DNA from: Arthrobacter zhaoxinii
GTDB taxonomy: Bacteria; Actinomycetota; Actinomycetes; Actinomycetales; Micrococcaceae
Assembly: GCF_025244925.1 (NCBI RefSeq)
Contig: NZ_CP104275.1
Span: forward strand, 2,976,001-3,040,000
Direction of reading: 5' to 3'
DNA: 64,000 nucleotides
The position numbers were made by a program, and so were the translations under genes. Positions 55,394 to 64,000 of this stretch are shown here, in pieces (the first letter of the stretch is position 1; each line of letters opens with the position of its first letter). The notes under the pieces are model-generated. The model made no database searches. It was not told the origin of the DNA and worked only from the letters and a program-made list of their open reading frames with translations.

Positions 55394-56455
55394 TTAGTTT
55401 CCGGCGCCGTGCCCCGGGGCCACGCGCTCCGATTCGCGGACCGGCCCGGGGGCGGTTCCGTTCCCGAAAGGCCTGCCACCAAGCTCCTCCCGGCCGTGCC
55501 CGGACAGCCAGTTGGCCACATCAGGACCCTGAGGAACAATCCCGGTGGGGTTTATGTCCTCGTGGACTACGTAGTAGTGCGCCTTAATCTGCTCGAAGTC
55601 CACGGTGTCCCCGAAGCCCGGTGTCTGGAACAGGTCGCGCGCGTACCCCCAGAGGGCAGGCATTTCGGTGAGCTTGTTCCGGTTGCACTTGAAGTGTCCG
55701 TGGTAGACCGGGTCGAAGCGCACCAGGGTGGTGAACAGCCGCACATCCGCCTCGGTGATGGTGTCCCCGATCAGGTAGCGCTGCTTCGAGAGCCGCTCCT
55801 CCAGCCAGTCCATGGCGGTCCAGAGGCGGTCATAGGCGGCGTTGTAGGCCTCCTGGGAGCCGGCGAACCCGCACCGGTACACCCCGTTGTTCACTTCGGT
55901 AAAGATCCGCTTGTTGACCTGCTCCATTTCCTCCAGGTGCTCCGCCGGCAGCAGGTCCGGCGCGCCCTCGCGGTGGAACTCCTTCCACTCCGTGGAGAAA
56001 TCCAGGGTGATCTGCGGGAAGTTGTTGGTCACCACGGCACCTGTCGGAATGTCGACGACGGCCGGGACAGTAATCCCGCGCTGATAGCCGGGGACCCGCT
56101 TAAAGAAGGCCTCCTGCAGCCGCTCGATGCCCAGTACCGGGTCCCGCCCGTCCGGATCCAGGTCGAAGGTCCAGCTGCGGGCGTCGTGGGTGGGTCCGGG
56201 CAGGCCCAGCGAAATGGCGTCCTCCAGCCCGAGGAGCCGGCGGACAATGATGGTCCGGTTGGCCCACGGGCAGGCGCGCGCAGCCACCAGCCGGTAGCGG
56301 CCCGCCTCCACGGGGTAGCCGTCGCGGCCGTCACGGGTGATCCGGGTTTCGATGTAGTTCGTGTCCCGGGTGTATTCGGTCCCGCCGGTCACATAGGAGC
56401 CCTTGGTGCTGTGGTCTCCGGAGCTGTTCGCCTGCGCTGTTCCTTCAGTGGTCAT
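55394..56455 (-). CDS. glutathionyl-hydroquinone reductase family (GST Xi/ECM4-like) protein
   Basis: A 353-residue GST-fold enzyme. ARACPWANRTIIVRRLLGLE with C62 is the diagnostic active-site motif of hydroquinone reductases, followed by YQRGITVPAVVDIPTGAVVTNNF and DTITEADVRLFTTLVRFDPVYHGHFKCN. The family reduces glutathionyl-hydroquinones. Actinobacteria use mycothiol rather than glutathione, so the actual thiol conjugate here is probably different; this is inference. The ATG at 56455 is one of two starts 6 nt apart. It is divergent from the SDR gene. Confidence 0.9.
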   Translation of the reverse strand: MTTEGTAQANSSGDHSTKGSYVTGGTEYTRDTNYIETRITRDGRDGYPVEAGRYRLVAARACPWANRTIIVRRLLGLEDAISLGLPGPTHDARSWTFDLDPDGRDPVLGIERLQEAFFKRVPGYQRGITVPAVVDIPTGAVVTNNFPQITLDFSTEWKEFHREGAPDLLPAEHLEEMEQVNKRIFTEVNNGVYRCGFAGSQEAYNAAYDRLWTAMDWLEERLSKQRYLIGDTITEADVRLFTTLVRFDPVYHGHFKCNRNKLTEMPALWGYARDLFQTPGFGDTVDFEQIKAHYYVVHEDINPTGIVPQGPDVANWLSGHGREELGGRPFGNGTAPGPVRESERVAPGHGAGN

Positions 56456-56586
56456 GCCCACCAGATTAGCCCTTTTCCACCTCCGTTCCGGGCTACCCGC
56501 CGGCTGCTCAAAGGCTGCCGTAAAGAGAGTGCGGCGGTAGAGTCGAAGGCGAATGCCGGCAGCAGTGCAACGGAAGGACCTGGACC

Positions 56587-57633
56587 ATGCGAGTAGCCGT
56601 TATCGGAGCAACCGGAAACGTGGGGACGGCCGTTCTGCGCCGCCTCGCCGCTGCCCGCAGTGAGCGCGCCGACCTGGAGGTGGTGGGTATTGCCCGCCGG
56701 ATCCCCGACACCTCGCTGCCGCCGTACACCAACGTCGAGTGGCACAGCGTCGACGTCGGCGATACCGGGAGCGTCGGCAAACTGACCGAGGCACTCCGCG
56801 GAACCGATGCGGTGATCCATCTCGCCTGGCTGATCCAGCCCAACCGCGACGAAGCCGAGCTGCACCGCGTCAACGTCCAAGGCACGGAAAACGCGCTCGC
56901 TGCCGCGGCCGCAGCGGGGGTGCGCCAGTTTGTCTGTGCCTCCTCGGTGGGCGCGTACAGCCCGGCACCGAAGGACCGCCTGACGGACGAGTCCTGGCCG
57001 GCCCGCGGCATTGCCAGCTCGCACTACAGCCGGCACAAGGGTGAACAGGAGGCCCTGCTGGACCGGTTCGAACTGGAATACCCGGAGATCGCGGTGGCCC
57101 GCCTGCGCCCGGGCCTGATTCTCTCCTCCGACGCCGGTAGCGAGATCGGCAACTATTTCGTGGGCCGGGTGATCCCCAAGTCCGTCCTCAACAAGCTTCC
57201 GCTGCCGCTGCTTCCGCTGCCCGCCGAGTTTGTTTTCCAGGCGGTCCATGCCGATGACATTGCCGACGCCTACTGGCGGGTGGTGGACCAGCGGGCCGAG
57301 GGCGCGTTCAACATTGCCGCCGATCCGATCATCACCCCGGAACTGCTCGCCGGGGTGCTGGGCGCCAAGCGGGTCCTGAACGTGCCGGTGAAGCTGGTGC
57401 GCGCCGTCGTCGGGCTGACGTGGGCAGCCCATCTGCAGGCCACCGACCCGGGCTGGATCGACATGGCCGCCGGTGCTCCCGTCATGGACACCACCCGCGC
57501 GCGGGAAGTCCTGGGCTGGCAGCCGCGCCGCACCTCGCTGGAATCCCTGAAGTATGTGCTGGACGGAATGAGCTCCGGCGACGGCGTGGCCGGCTCTCCG
57601 CTGCTCGCCCCCTGGAGCCCGCGCCGCCGCTAG
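56587..57633 (+). CDS. NAD-dependent epimerase/dehydratase (extended SDR)
   Basis: A 348-residue extended SDR. GATGNVGTAVLRRL at residues 7-20 is the dinucleotide-binding site, YSRHK (Y147, K151) the catalytic pair, and CASSVGAYSPAP the usual Ser strand. The substrate is not identifiable. The ATG has ACGGAAGGA upstream. It may be monocistronic: the next gene on the right is convergent. Confidence 0.86.
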   Translation: MRVAVIGATGNVGTAVLRRLAAARSERADLEVVGIARRIPDTSLPPYTNVEWHSVDVGDTGSVGKLTEALRGTDAVIHLAWLIQPNRDEAELHRVNVQGTENALAAAAAAGVRQFVCASSVGAYSPAPKDRLTDESWPARGIASSHYSRHKGEQEALLDRFELEYPEIAVARLRPGLILSSDAGSEIGNYFVGRVIPKSVLNKLPLPLLPLPAEFVFQAVHADDIADAYWRVVDQRAEGAFNIAADPIITPELLAGVLGAKRVLNVPVKLVRAVVGLTWAAHLQATDPGWIDMAAGAPVMDTTRAREVLGWQPRRTSLESLKYVLDGMSSGDGVAGSPLLAPWSPRRR

Positions 57634-57701
57634 CGGCGCGGGGAAGCCGCCGGGGCGACCAGCCGGGTCACTCCGCTCCGGCGGCTCGGCCGGCCGGCTC
57701 C

Positions 57702-58685
57702 CTAGACCGCTTCCTTGAGCGCTGCGGCTTCCACCATGCCTGCCATCGGGTTCTCCCCTGCGGAGGCCACGGCCAGCCCCAGGTCTTCTTCGAGCAGCTT
57801 GGCGTTGACCACTACCGCCAGGCGGTACGCATCCCCCGCCGCGGCGACAACCTGCGCGGAGGGATCGGTGGCGTTGCCCACGGCCCAGATCCGCTCCTGG
57901 CTGGTACGCCCCAGCCCGTCGGTGACAATACAGCCGTCGTCATCCACTTCAAGGTGCCGGGTCAGGCCCTTGTCCATCTCCGCGGCCGGTTCCAGGAACA
58001 GGGCCTCGCAGGGAACGGTCCGCCCGTCGGCCAGCACAAGGCCGGCCAGGGCATCGTTTTCGACACTCAGTTCCGCCACCTTGCCCGCCAGGACGCGGAT
58101 GCCCATCGCGGCCAGGCCGTTGGCGTCCTCGTCACTGAGGGAAATGTCGGCGTGCAGAACCAGCACCACGTCAGCGGAGAAGGTGCGGACCAGCTGTGCC
58201 TGCTGGATGGAGGTTTCCTCCGTGCCCAGCACGGCCAGCACTTTGTCCGCCGTTTCGTAGCCGTGGCAGTAGGGGCACTGCAGCACGTCGCGGCCCCAGC
58301 GGGCACGCAGGCCCTCAATGTCCGGCAGGACGTCCCGCAGTCCGGTGGCGAGGATCAGCTGACGTCCCCGGAATTCCCGGCCGTCGCCCGTCCGGACCGT
58401 GCCGGAGGGCTCCACGGCGGCGACCGTCGCCTCCACGAGGTCGACGCCGTAGCCGCGGACCTCGGCACGGGCGAGGGCGAGGAGTTCCGCCGGGGGCATG
58501 CCGTCGCGGGTGGGGAAGCCGTGGACATGGCCGGCGGGGGCGTTGCGCGGAGTCCCGGCGTCGAGCACCACCACCCGGCGGCGCGCCCGTCCCAGGACCA
58601 GTGCGGCAGTGAGCCCGGCCATGCCGCCGCCCACAATAACTACGTCGTATTCGGGAGCTGTTGGTGCAGATTCAGAACTGGTCAT
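57702..58685 (-). CDS. NAD(P)/FAD-dependent oxidoreductase, thioredoxin-reductase-like
   Basis: A 327-residue flavoprotein. VVIVGGGMAGLTAALVLGRA is the FAD-binding fold, QCPYCHGYE with C137 and C140 the redox disulfide, and RIWAVGNAT the C-terminal FAD contact. The NADPH-binding GxGxxA motif is replaced by VLAVLGTEETSIQQAQ, so it may use another cofactor or partner than classical thioredoxin reductase. No thioredoxin gene is next to it. Divergent from the APC permease. Confidence 0.86.
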   Translation of the reverse strand: MTSSESAPTAPEYDVVIVGGGMAGLTAALVLGRARRRVVVLDAGTPRNAPAGHVHGFPTRDGMPPAELLALARAEVRGYGVDLVEATVAAVEPSGTVRTGDGREFRGRQLILATGLRDVLPDIEGLRARWGRDVLQCPYCHGYETADKVLAVLGTEETSIQQAQLVRTFSADVVLVLHADISLSDEDANGLAAMGIRVLAGKVAELSVENDALAGLVLADGRTVPCEALFLEPAAEMDKGLTRHLEVDDDGCIVTDGLGRTSQERIWAVGNATDPSAQVVAAAGDAYRLAVVVNAKLLEEDLGLAVASAGENPMAGMVEAAALKEAV

Positions 58686-58733
58686 AGGTAATTTTTACAG
58701 GACCGAGGAGGAATCATCAGCATTCTTACTATC

Positions 58734-60122
58734 TTGTCTAAACTTTTCCCTATGGAAGAAACCACGCAGGAAAAGCCTGCCTCCAAACTCAAGCAGGGCA
58801 TCACCGGGCCCATGCTGTATTTGTTCATTCTCGGCGACGTGCTCGGTGCGGGTATCTACGCGCTGGTGGGCGAGGTCTCGGGTGAGGTCGGCGGTGCCAT
58901 CTGGGTGCCGCTGTTGGTTGCCCTGCTGCTCGCGCTGCTGACCGCCGCCTCCTATGCCGAGCTCGTAACCAAGTATCCGAAGGCCGGCGGTGCGGCGGTG
59001 TTCGCCCAGCGCGCCTTCAAGGTGCCGGCAATCTCGTTCCTGGTCGGTTTCGCGATGCTCGCGGCCGGCGTAACGAGTGCTGCGGGCCTGGCGCTGGCCT
59101 TCACGGGCGACTACCTCAGCCCGTTCCTGGATGTCCCTCCGGTCCCCGCGGCCATTGTCTTCCTGCTGCTGGTGGCACTGCTGAACGCCCGCGGCATCTC
59201 CGAATCGGTACGCAGCAACGTGGTCATGACCGTGATTGAGCTTTCCGGCCTGGTTCTGGTGATCGTGCTGGTTGGCCTCATGCTGGGCAAGGGTGAAGGC
59301 TTCACGGAACAGATCACCCAGTTCCCGGTAGGCGTGAATCCGGGCACGGCGGTCCTCGCCGCATCGGTGATCGCCTACTACTCCTTCGTGGGGTTCGAGG
59401 TGTCGGCCAATATTGCCGAGGAAGTCCGCGACGTCCGCCGGGTGTACCCGAAGGCCATTTTCGGCGCCATGCTCACCGCCGGCCTCGTGTACATCCTGAT
59501 CGGGCTGGCCGCATCCATTGCGCTGCCCACTGAGGACCTCGCCGGGTCCTCGGGTCCGCTGCTCGACGTCGTCAGCGCCACCGGGTTCGGCGTTCCGGAC
59601 TGGCTCTTCAGCCTGGTGGCCCTGGTGGCCGTGGCCAACGGCGCCCTCCTGACCATGATCATGTCCTCGCGGCTGACCTACGGAATGTCAGAACAGGGCC
59701 TGCTTCCCGCCGTCTTCGGACGGGTGCTGCCCCACCGGAAGACCCCTTGGGTGGCCATCATCGCCACCACCGCCGTCGCCATGATCCTGACCATGACCGG
59801 CGGACTGGCGTCGCTGGCCGAGACCGTGGTCCTCCTGCTGCTCTTCGTTTTCCTGAGCACCAACCTCGCAGTGATTGTGCTGCGCAGGGACAAGGTGGAG
59901 GAAAAGCACTTTAAGGCCCCGATCGTGGTGCCGTATCTGGCCATCGCGTCCTGCCTGCTGCTCCTGACCCAGCAGGATGGCACGGTCTGGCTGCGGGCCG
60001 GCGCCCTGATGCTTATCGGGCTGCTGCTGTTCGGAGCCCGGTTCCTGGCCAAGGGCAGGAACCTCGGTGCCAAGGGCCACCGCGGCCGAAAGGCTCCGGA
60101 GAACACCGCACCGGAAAAGTAG
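58734..60122 (+). CDS. APC family amino acid permease
   Basis: A 462-residue transporter with twelve transmembrane segments. LFILGDVLGAGIYALVGEVSG in helix 1, SYAELVTKYPKAGGAAVFAQRAF and IAYYSFVGFEVSANIAEEVRD are the APC signatures. The substrate is unknown. The best ribosome-binding site (GAGGAGGA) ends 20 nt before the TTG; a start at an ATT codon at 58722 or the ATG at 58752 are alternatives. Confidence 0.88.
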   Translation: MSKLFPMEETTQEKPASKLKQGITGPMLYLFILGDVLGAGIYALVGEVSGEVGGAIWVPLLVALLLALLTAASYAELVTKYPKAGGAAVFAQRAFKVPAISFLVGFAMLAAGVTSAAGLALAFTGDYLSPFLDVPPVPAAIVFLLLVALLNARGISESVRSNVVMTVIELSGLVLVIVLVGLMLGKGEGFTEQITQFPVGVNPGTAVLAASVIAYYSFVGFEVSANIAEEVRDVRRVYPKAIFGAMLTAGLVYILIGLAASIALPTEDLAGSSGPLLDVVSATGFGVPDWLFSLVALVAVANGALLTMIMSSRLTYGMSEQGLLPAVFGRVLPHRKTPWVAIIATTAVAMILTMTGGLASLAETVVLLLLFVFLSTNLAVIVLRRDKVEEKHFKAPIVVPYLAIASCLLLLTQQDGTVWLRAGALMLIGLLLFGARFLAKGRNLGAKGHRGRKAPENTAPEK

Positions 60123-60154
60123 GCGGCCGGCGAGCCCCCGGAGGAATCGAAACA

Positions 60155-60196
60155 GCAGTAGTTACCGTTTTCGGGCTGGAAAACGGTAACTACTGC
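60155..60196. terminator. 18-bp perfect inverted repeat, likely terminator of the APC gene
   Basis: GCAGTAGTTACCGTTTTC, 6-nt loop, then its exact complement, 32 nt after the APC stop. The left arm ends in TTTTC and no T-run follows the right arm, so a recognition site other than termination is possible. Confidence 0.55.
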
Positions 60197-60228
60197 ACTC
60201 TCGATCCGGGACACCCGGCAGCATCACC

Positions 60229-60278
60229 CGCACGCAGAAGCGCCCCGGACCAGATGGTCCGGGACGCTTCTGCGTGCG
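60229..60278. terminator. 24-bp inverted repeat between convergent genes
   Basis: Arms 60229-60252 and 60255-60278 pair with one mismatch around a 2-nt centre. It lies 22 nt after the BrkB stop on the minus strand and would act for both converging transcripts. Confidence 0.6.
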
Positions 60279-60300
60279 CGGCTTTACAGTGCGCTAACGG

Positions 60301-61374
60301 CTACTCGTGCAGGTGGTCGTCATAGTCCTTGCCGGCGTGCTGCTGGCGCAGCTTCCGGCCTTCCTCAATATCCTTCTCTTCCTGCTCCTGGCGCTTCTCC
60401 GTCTGGCGGGTGTCACGCGGGGGAAGCTGCACGGATTCCTCGGCCTGAATGCCTGCCTGGAGTTCGCGGCCGCGCTCCACCTCGGCGTCGAACTCTGCGC
60501 CGAAGAGCAGGGAAACGTTGGCCAGCCAGATCCACAGCAGCAGGACGATAACGCCGCCAATGGCGCCGTAAGTGGCGTTGTAGTTGCCGAAGTTTGCGAC
60601 GTAGAAGCTGAAGCCAAGGGTCACGATCGCCAGGATCACGAGGGCAATCAGCGAGCCCATGCTCATCCAGCGGAACTTGGGCTGCTTGACGTTCGGGGTG
60701 GCGTAGTAGAGGACTGCGATGATCAGCACGGCGAAGATCACCATGACCGGCCACTTGGCGATGTTCCAGATGGTTACCGCTTCACTGCCCAGACCGATGA
60801 CATTGCCGATGGCTTCGGCGATCGGGCCGGAAATCACCAGCATCAGCAGCAGTGCGGCCGCCATCAGGACCAGGATCAGGGTCACGAGCAGCTGCGTGGG
60901 AAGCAGCTTCCAGGCGGGTCGGCCTTCCTCAACTTCGTAAATCCGGTTCAGTGAACGACCAAACGCCTTCACGAAGCCGGAGGCGGACCAGAGGGCGCCT
61001 ACGATACCAATGATCAGCGTGAGGCCGGCAGCGCTGGAGGAGGTCAGCTGCTCGATGGGTCCCTGAATGACCTTGGCGGCGTCTTCGGGTGCAAACTGCT
61101 TAACGAATTCCAGCAGGGCATTGGTGGTGCTTTCGCCCTGTCCCACGACCCCCAGAATGGAGACCATGGCCAGCAGTGCCGGGAAGATCGCCAGGACTGT
61201 GTAGTAGGTCAGTGCTGCGGCCAGGTCGGTGCACTGGTCCTTGGAAAACTCGCGGACGGTCTTCTTGAGGATGTATTTCCAGTTGGGTTTGGAAACCTCG
61301 GTGGGTTTATCCGGCTTGCGTGCGTCGTCCGGACTGGGTGCTGTCTCGGCTTTGCTGTTCGTTTCCTGCGCCAC
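60301..61374 (-). CDS. YihY/virulence factor BrkB family inner membrane protein
   Basis: A 357-residue membrane protein with six transmembrane segments. DLAAALTYYTVLAIFPALLAM and IIGIVGALWSASGFVKAFGRSLNRIYEV are family marks, plus LLLWIWLANVSLLFGAEFDAE near the end. Both termini are hydrophilic; the C-terminus is Glu/Arg-rich (about 50 residues). Function unproven despite the name. GTG start with AGGAGG 6 nt upstream. Confidence 0.88.
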   Translation of the reverse strand: MAQETNSKAETAPSPDDARKPDKPTEVSKPNWKYILKKTVREFSKDQCTDLAAALTYYTVLAIFPALLAMVSILGVVGQGESTTNALLEFVKQFAPEDAAKVIQGPIEQLTSSSAAGLTLIIGIVGALWSASGFVKAFGRSLNRIYEVEEGRPAWKLLPTQLLVTLILVLMAAALLLMLVISGPIAEAIGNVIGLGSEAVTIWNIAKWPVMVIFAVLIIAVLYYATPNVKQPKFRWMSMGSLIALVILAIVTLGFSFYVANFGNYNATYGAIGGVIVLLLWIWLANVSLLFGAEFDAEVERGRELQAGIQAEESVQLPPRDTRQTEKRQEQEEKDIEEGRKLRQQHAGKDYDDHLHE

Positions 61375-61469
61375 TGCGGCCTCCTGCTGGATGAATGTTC
61401 TGCCCCCATGCTATTAGTAAGCGTTCTTACCAACAAAGAGATGCCGCTAATGCACCCGGGCCGAGCACT

Positions 61470-61781
61470 TCAGCGCAGGCCGTAGTAGTCCATCAGGATG
61501 CTCTCTTCACCGGGGCTGAGCGGATTTTCCGGATTGGCTCCGGGTGAGTGCGCTACCTGGTCTTTGGAATAGTTCACGAAGATGTCCTGCCCGTTGCGGC
61601 GGGAACTGATCAGGGGAACATAGTGTTCCTCGGCCGCGATCAAGCCGAGGTCAACGGTGATCCATACGGGCTCTCCGGTCTTCCGGTCCAGGTGCACTTC
61701 CCCCACCAGGCCCAGCCGCTCGCCGTCGTTGGCCCAGACGCTGGAGCCCTGGATTTCGTGGAGCACAAAGGCATCGGCCAT
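61470..61781 (-). CDS. PRC-barrel domain protein
   Basis: A 103-residue protein: LHEIQGSSVWANDGERLGLVGEVHLDRKTG and the following strands fit the PRC-barrel fold, a module found in photosynthetic reaction-centre H subunits and RimM. The partner is unknown. It has GAAGGGA 7 nt before the ATG. It lies 95 nt upstream of BrkB on the same strand. Confidence 0.8.
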   Translation of the reverse strand: MADAFVLHEIQGSSVWANDGERLGLVGEVHLDRKTGEPVWITVDLGLIAAEEHYVPLISSRRNGQDIFVNYSKDQVAHSPGANPENPLSPGEESILMDYYGLR

Positions 61782-61890
61782 CTTGTCATCCCTTCGCCGG
61801 GCCCGACCGAACTGCCGGGGTTCTTATTCCCGCCCTGCGCAGCGCCTCCTGTCAACACCTCGGGGGTGCCGTTCCGCGGGGACCGGCAAG

Positions 61891-63126
61891 TCAGCGGCGC
61901 CCGTCGCCGTCGGCGTGTTCTTCCCGTTCGGCGAAGACGTCCTCGCCGGGGCCGGAGAAATTCGCCCGGCGTCCCACCGCATCCAGGGTGCCGGTGAACA
62001 ACTGGGAGTCGCTGGTGTCCTCGCTGCGCGGCTGCGGCGCAGTGCGCGGGCCGCGGTGTGCCTCGCGGGCGGGCTGGCGGACTTCCTCCCAGCGCTGGCG
62101 CGGCAGTGCTTCCGGGTGCCATTCCTGGAGGTGGCTCACCATGGTCTCGCGGATGAGGCAGCGCAGGTCGAAGAGGGTGCCGCTGTCCACCGCGCTCACG
62201 AGAATGCGGATCCGCACCATTCCCTTCACCGCTTCCGTCACCTGCAGGACGCCGGTCCGCTGGTCCCACAGGTCGGTGTCGGCCAGGATCTGTTTCAGTA
62301 GGGTGCGCAGCTCCCCGACCGGGACGCGCCAGTCCAGGTCCAGTTCCACCGTGCCCAGGATGTCCGACTGGCGGCGGGTCCAGTTCTGGAACGGAGTGGT
62401 GGTGAAGTAGGTGGAGGGCAGGATCAGGCGCCGGTCATCCCAGATATGCAGTACCACGTAAGTCATGGTGATTTCCTCGATGGTGCCCCACTCGCCTTCC
62501 ACCACAACGACGTCGTCCACCCGGATCGCGTCGGTGAAGGCCAGCTGCATGCCGGCAAAGACGTTGGTCAGGGTGCCCTGCACGGCGAGGCCGGCCACGA
62601 TGGACAGCACACCGGCGGAGGCGAGGATGCCGGCGCCCAGGGCGCGGACCTCGGGAATGGTCAGCAGCACGCAGGCCACGGCGAGGCTGATCAGGACGGC
62701 AACGCCGACCCGCCTCCCCAGGATAACCTGGGTCTTGAGCCGGCGGAGCCTGCGGTTGTCCCGCGTATCGGTGCTGTACTTCGTGAGGACCATGGCCTCG
62801 ATGATCAGCAGGAGCACCACCGCCAGCCACGCCACGGCGCCGATCAGCCCCAGCACCAGCACGTAGTCCACCGCCGGCAGCCAGGAGGAACCGGCTGCGG
62901 TGGCTCCCAGGGCGATTCTCGCACCGATCAGCGAGAGGCCCAGCCGCAGCGGATTCCGGGCCTTCACGGTGATCTCCCGGATGCCCGGAATCTTCCGGAA
63001 TGCCCGATGGACCACATCCCGCAGGATCCGGGCCAGGACGAGGGCAATACCCACAGCCACCAGGACGGCAAAGAGCGGTTTGAAGCTGACGGCAAGGGAA
63101 AGCAGGTCTTCCATACCTTCGATCAT
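61891..63126 (-). CDS. MscS family mechanosensitive ion channel
   Basis: A 411-residue channel. Four to five N-terminal transmembrane segments end with the pore helix GILASAGVLSIVAGLAVQGTLTNVFAGMQLAF, then the beta domain IRVDDVVVVEGEWGTIEEITMTYVVLHIWDDRRLILPSTYF is textbook MscS. A C-terminal extension of about 70 residues is Arg/Glu-rich. It releases solutes on hypo-osmotic shock. The start is uncertain among TTG 63153, ATG 63126 and ATG 63114. Confidence 0.92.
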   Translation of the reverse strand: MIEGMEDLLSLAVSFKPLFAVLVAVGIALVLARILRDVVHRAFRKIPGIREITVKARNPLRLGLSLIGARIALGATAAGSSWLPAVDYVLVLGLIGAVAWLAVVLLLIIEAMVLTKYSTDTRDNRRLRRLKTQVILGRRVGVAVLISLAVACVLLTIPEVRALGAGILASAGVLSIVAGLAVQGTLTNVFAGMQLAFTDAIRVDDVVVVEGEWGTIEEITMTYVVLHIWDDRRLILPSTYFTTTPFQNWTRRQSDILGTVELDLDWRVPVGELRTLLKQILADTDLWDQRTGVLQVTEAVKGMVRIRILVSAVDSGTLFDLRCLIRETMVSHLQEWHPEALPRQRWEEVRQPAREAHRGPRTAPQPRSEDTSDSQLFTGTLDAVGRRANFSGPGEDVFAEREEHADGDGRR

Positions 63127-63205
63127 TGCAAACAGCGGTGGGTGGCTGTCCAATCAGGTCTCGCGGCGGACCGTGCGGAGCCGGCCCGCCGGGCGGTTAA
63201 ACAGC

Positions 63206-63234
63206 GGACACCCCGGACGGAATCCGGGGTGTCC
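63206..63234 (-). terminator. terminator hairpin of the siderophore-binding protein gene
   Basis: GGACACCCCGGA, 5-nt loop, TCCGGGGTGTCC: a 12-bp perfect stem 36 nt after the stop at 63271, minus strand. Confidence 0.6.
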
Positions 63235-63270
63235 ACTGCGCCTTCCGGAGAAGGCAGAGAAATCGGGGTC

Positions 63271-64000
63271 CTACTTGGCGTCGTCGGCTGCCGTGGCCGC
63301 GTCGGCGATCATCGGCACCACGTTGTCCAGGGCGTAGGGAATGCTGAGCACGTTGATGGCCGAGGTGGAGAAGACGCGCGTCGGGTCGGCGTCGGCCACG
63401 AGGCCGCCGTTCTTCACAGCGGGGATCTGCCCCAGCAGCGGATCGGAGGCGATGCTGTCAGCAACCTCTTCGCTCGCCACCCAGCTGACAAAGATGTCGG
63501 AATCCAGCTGGTCGAGGTTTTCATCCGACCACGGGATGTAGAACTCGTCTCCCTTGGTGTTCTCCGCTACCACCGGCGCCATGGTGAGGCCGAGGGATTC
63601 AATGAACTTGGGCCGGTTGTCCAGGGCGGTGTAGACGGAATTCTCCGCACCCGGGGCGAGGTTGCCGTAGATGAAGGACTTGCCCTCGAGCTGCGGGTAT
63701 TCGGCAGCCTTGTCGGTGATGGCCTGCTCGGTGTCCGCCACCAGCTGCTCCGCTTCGTCGCTCTTGCCCAGGGCCTCACCGATCATGGTGGTGGTGTCCT
63801 GCCAGGACGTGCCGTAGGCAGTCTCGGGGTAGGCGACCACGGGGGCGATCTTGCTCAGCTTGTCGTAGTCCTCCTGCGACAGGCCGGAGTACGCGGCGAG
63901 GATGACGTCGGGATTGGTGGCTGCGACGTCGTCGAAGGCAATCCCGTCAGTCTCGGAGTACTGCGCCGGCGCGTTCTCCGACCCGATGGGCGCGTCGAGG
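63271..64000 (-). CDS. iron-siderophore ABC transporter substrate-binding protein, N-terminus outside window
   Basis: About 243 residues are visible. ATNPDVILAAYSGLSQEDYDKLSKIAPVVAYP and the C-terminal NVLSIPYALDNVVPMIADAATAADDAK identify a class III binding protein for ferric siderophores. The signal peptide and start lie beyond the right edge. It is distinct from the binding protein at 50-51 kb: sequence similarity is only at the family level. No permease gene follows it here, so it may use the upstream locus or genes outside the window. Confidence 0.9.
   Translation of the reverse strand, partial: LDAPIGSENAPAQYSETDGIAFDDVAATNPDVILAAYSGLSQEDYDKLSKIAPVVAYPETAYGTSWQDTTTMIGEALGKSDEAEQLVADTEQAITDKAAEYPQLEGKSFIYGNLAPGAENSVYTALDNRPKFIESLGLTMAPVVAENTKGDEFYIPWSDENLDQLDSDIFVSWVASEEVADSIASDPLLGQIPAVKNGGLVADADPTRVFSTSAINVLSIPYALDNVVPMIADAATAADDAK

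Overview
The window is a gene-dense, GC-rich chromosomal stretch from an actinobacterium, most probably a member of the Micrococcaceae close to Arthrobacter. The evidence is the high GC content with frequent GTG and TTG starts, a dnaK-grpE-dnaJ-hspR cluster controlled by HAIR operators, an IdeR/DtxR-type iron box, an LpqY-SugABC-type sugar importer, HU of the 'NRSELV' type, and many RBS-less genes that look leaderless. No insertion sequence, prophage, integrase, CRISPR array or plasmid function was seen, so this is core chromosome with a few accessory touches.

Layout. 1-2.7 kb: end of a NYN/OST-HTH protein, a methyltransferase, a RibD-C reductase and a MOSC protein. 2.8-7.2 kb (minus): heat-shock cluster dnaK-grpE-dnaJ-hspR with two HAIR operators around its promoter. 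7.25-11.2 kb: methyltransferase, P-loop kinase, cardiolipin synthase, aminodeoxychorismate lyase. 11.2-14.5 kb (minus): a YkoEDC-type thiamine-precursor ECF transporter behind a TPP riboswitch. 14.9-21.4 kb (minus): a complete Mrp Na+/H+ antiporter operon with an MrpA-B fusion. 21.6-28.4 kb: UMF1-type transporter, dcd, kynA, an SseB-like protein, a protealysin-like metalloprotease paired with an emfourin-type inhibitor, tRNA-Gly(CCC), panD and an AEC transporter. 28.6-33.1 kb: LpqY-SugABC-type ABC importer ending in a strong terminator. 33.1-38.4 kb: a membrane-anchored hypothetical, a thioredoxin-NHL protein and a CopD-CtaG fusion. 38.4-41.1 kb: a triplicated 67-bp palindrome, HU, and a trio of zinc-free ribosomal proteins (rpmB-rpmG-rpsN). 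41.1-47.6 kb: GlgC-like nucleotidyltransferase, MarR regulator, MHS transporter, SGNH hydrolase, lipid kinase and an M23 peptidase. 47.9-55.3 kb (minus): an iron-siderophore uptake locus with four FecCD permeases, one ATPase, one binding lipoprotein and a siderophore-interacting reductase behind an iron box. 55.4-64 kb: quinone reductase of the GST family, SDR, thioredoxin-reductase-like protein, APC permease, YihY/BrkB, PRC-barrel, MscS channel, and the start-truncated end of another siderophore-binding protein.

How the genes work together. Four blocks are clear functional units: protein folding with its own repressor, thiamine-precursor uptake with riboswitch feedback, sodium/pH homeostasis by Mrp, and iron acquisition under iron control. 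The protease-inhibitor pair at 25.4-26.7 kb, the palindromic repeat cluster at 38.5-38.8 kb and the widespread signs of leaderless transcription are the least routine observations. Starts were adjusted where a ribosome-binding site, a 4-bp stop/start overlap or a -10 box at leaderless spacing decided between alternatives.
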